The notes under the pieces: generated by a model
Seen by the model: the letters and a program-made list of their open reading frames with translations, nothing else
What the model was told of the DNA's origin: nothing
The model's database searches: none
Assembly (NCBI GenBank): GCA_947177325.1
Contig: CAMWUH010000112.1
Coordinates: 1 to 7,056, forward strand
Length of the DNA: 7,056 nt
Source of the DNA: an uncultured Bacteroidales bacterium
Lineage (GTDB): Bacteria; Bacteroidota; Bacteroidia; Bacteroidales; Muribaculaceae
Reading direction: 5' to 3'
Shown here: piece after piece, positions 5,411-7,056 of the stretch
Layout of the letters: every line of letters begins with the position of its first letter
Numbering within the stretch: the stretch's first letter is position 1
Program-made: the position numbers and the translations under genes

Positions 5411-6951
5411 AAATCTCAGAGTGGCTTATTAGCAATAAGGGCAAACTGTTGGTTTGGTTCGTTTTCGGCATGATTATTTATTATTTTTCGGCCAATGTGA
5501 TTTGGCTGAATGACGATTTGGCCTACGAACACATCTATGAGGGGCCAAGAATGGACAATTATGTGCCGATTAACGGTGTTCGTGACCTTATAAAATCAAA
5601 TGTAATCAGATATGCTACCGAGAATGGCCGATTTGTAGTGCATTTGTTTGTGCAGGCAATTTGCGCTTCGGAATGTCATTGGCTTTTTGGATTGCTGAAT
5701 GCCTTGGGCTATCTGTTGCTCGCCAAAATGGTCATGCGAGTGGCCGGAGCGAAACAACCTGACTGGCAGCAATGGTTGGCGACGATTTGCCTGATTTTGC
5801 TGTTCACACCAACACAGATGACCCCGTCAAGGTCGCTTAACTACCCGTGGCTCATGGCGGTGACGCTTTGGTTCGTGGAAATGTTTCTCAGCCATAAAGA
5901 CTACCGAGGATGGAAATTATGCCTCGTAGGCGTGTTTTCAATAATGGTAGGCGACGGGCATGAGGGAGTAACATTAGCCATTGGGTCGGCAATGGTAGTA
6001 TATGCCATAATAAAGCGGTTTCGATTGAGCTTAAAACAGTGGATAATGGCCATTGGATATCTGACAGGTTTTTTAATAGCTACTTTTGCGCCCGGCACAT
6101 TGCGGCGGCTAAACTTTATCAGCAGCTTCTTCCTGTTAAATCTTTTTTACTCGGTTGTAGTATCGGGCCCGCTGATTATCGCAGCGTTAATAGCTGTGTG
6201 GAATAAGAAAAAATATGGAGTGGCTTTTACCGAATTTCTACGGCAAAATTATTTTTGGCTTGTAGCCGCTCTGGTATTCTATGCGCTAAATTGGAATGTC
6301 GGGTGGTTTACGCCCCGACAGGGACTCTATATAGCTTATTTTGGCATTATAATGATAATGCTGAATGCCAGAAACCATCGGCTTACATGGCCGTGGTTGA
6401 CGGTGTTGGCGACGATGACTGCCGTGATGCTTTTTTGGCAATACAATCGCCTGCTGGTCAGTCACGACCGATATGAAACAATTGAGCGGAGCTATCTGCA
6501 ATCAGCCGACGGAATGGTGTTTGTCGACACTCCCAACTACGGATATATGCGCGAAATCGACTACTCCTATACGTTATATCCACCTTTTCCCGGTTTCCAA
6601 TATACTGATATGTATCATGCCATTAATCATGCCTACCCCGGCGGGAAAGAACTGATTCAATATCCGGCGGGAACTGAGGAGCTCATTCGTCGCGACATTG
6701 ACGGGAATGTTGCCGGATATGATTTCAATAAGTTGATTTCGGTAGAGGGCGATCCTCGTCAACACGTTGTTGCAATCGATAAACGCCGGCCGGCTACGCT
6801 TGAGGGTAAGCGAAAGCTGTTAGGCTTTTTACGAGAGGACAGCTTTGGAGTTGACGATTGTTGGCAAATTTACGAGGGTGATTATGTTGACATCTATTAT
6901 GTCAACGACAGCTGGCCTCTGTGGGTCGTAACCGGTTTGCGACTCCACTAA
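5407..6951 (+). CDS. DUF6056-like polytopic membrane protein, candidate GT-C glycosyltransferase
   Basis: A 514-residue protein with about ten membrane segments (for example 13-32, 93-112, 124-136, 147-161, 172-201, 210-229, 238-264, 282-297, 305-320 and 327-345), then a soluble tail of about 165 residues. After the first membrane segment comes NDDLAYEHIYEG (35-46) and then ENGRFVVHLFVQ (72-83). A membrane-embedded acidic pair followed by N-G-R-x-x-x-H resembles DUF6056 and GtrC-like proteins, where an acidic residue in the first external loop is the expected GT-C catalytic feature. GDGHEG (182-187) is a further polar motif in a hydrophobic setting. The gene overlaps the upstream GtrB-like gene by four bases, which fits a pair where one makes a lipid-linked sugar and the other uses it outside. 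The tail (about 350-514), rich in Tyr, Asp and Pro, is probably periplasmic; I recognise no fold in it. The family assignment is from motif memory, so the function stays inferred. Confidence 0.85.
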   Translation: MKISEWLISNKGKLLVWFVFGMIIYYFSANVIWLNDDLAYEHIYEGPRMDNYVPINGVRDLIKSNVIRYATENGRFVVHLFVQAICASECHWLFGLLNALGYLLLAKMVMRVAGAKQPDWQQWLATICLILLFTPTQMTPSRSLNYPWLMAVTLWFVEMFLSHKDYRGWKLCLVGVFSIMVGDGHEGVTLAIGSAMVVYAIIKRFRLSLKQWIMAIGYLTGFLIATFAPGTLRRLNFISSFFLLNLFYSVVVSGPLIIAALIAVWNKKKYGVAFTEFLRQNYFWLVAALVFYALNWNVGWFTPRQGLYIAYFGIIMIMLNARNHRLTWPWLTVLATMTAVMLFWQYNRLLVSHDRYETIERSYLQSADGMVFVDTPNYGYMREIDYSYTLYPPFPGFQYTDMYHAINHAYPGGKELIQYPAGTEELIRRDIDGNVAGYDFNKLISVEGDPRQHVVAIDKRRPATLEGKRKLLGFLREDSFGVDDCWQIYEGDYVDIYYVNDSWPLWVVTGLRLH

Positions 6952-6957
6952 AATACA

Positions 6958-6988
6958 AAAAAGCTTGAGCATTCAACTCAAGCTTTTT
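6958..6988. terminator. Bidirectional intrinsic terminator between operon and tRNA
   Basis: Bases 6958-6969 and 6977-6988 form a perfect 12-bp stem with a 7-base loop. The outer five pairs are A-T, so each strand ends in a T-run after the GC-containing core. It begins seven bases after the TAA of the membrane protein gene and ends two bases before the tRNA 3' end, so it can stop transcription arriving from both sides. Confidence 0.88.
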
Positions 6989-6990
6989 AT

Positions 6991-7056
<66 letters not shown>

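Overview
The window looks like chromosomal DNA of a member of Bacteroidota, most likely order Bacteroidales. Three things point there. TAnnTTTG-type -7 promoter elements stand in front of genes, with a good -33 TTGG partner in one case. Genes start without recognisable Shine-Dalgarno sequences. The protein set fits the group: a biotin-carrying OadA-like carboxyltransferase and a CpsB/YwqE-type PHP phosphatase. Base composition is moderate, with AT-rich intergenic DNA. I see no insertion sequence, CRISPR array, prophage or attachment site.

Layout: bases 1-124 hold no convincing gene, but on the plus strand they can fold into several helices and may be the end of a structured RNA or a decayed intergenic region. 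A minus-strand gene (125-1369) encodes a polytopic membrane protein of unknown function with conserved polar motifs typical of surface-glycan loci. Upstream of it is a strong intrinsic terminator (1426-1466) that closes the next minus-strand unit. That unit is a single gene (1535-3406) for a 623-residue oxaloacetate decarboxylase alpha / pyruvate carboxylase B-type carboxyltransferase with its own biotinyl domain. The 256-base gap 3407-3662 carries divergent promoters. To the right, a plus-strand operon of three genes runs 3663-6951: a CpsB/YwqE-like PHP phosphatase, a GtrB/DPM1-like family 2 glycosyltransferase with two C-terminal membrane segments, and a DUF6056-like polytopic membrane protein overlapping the glycosyltransferase by four bases. 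A bidirectional terminator (6958-6988) separates the operon from a convergent tRNA-Met(CAU) gene cut by the right edge.

How the parts may work together (inference): the glycosyltransferase probably loads a sugar onto undecaprenyl phosphate at the inner face of the membrane. The DUF6056-like protein is a candidate GT-C-type enzyme that uses the flipped lipid-linked sugar on the periplasmic side. The PHP phosphatase would regulate polysaccharide assembly. No GtrA-type flippase, tyrosine kinase or chain-length regulator is present in the window. The carboxyltransferase belongs to central C3/C4 metabolism and seems unrelated, although its carboxyltransferase domain has an unusual active-site-proximal segment and a Lys-rich insertion.

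The points most worth checking are the altered carboxyltransferase motif, the kinase-less and flippase-less glycan operon, the promoter that rules out the longest start of the phosphatase, and the foldable left-hand 124 bases. Nothing in the window proves a wholly new system.
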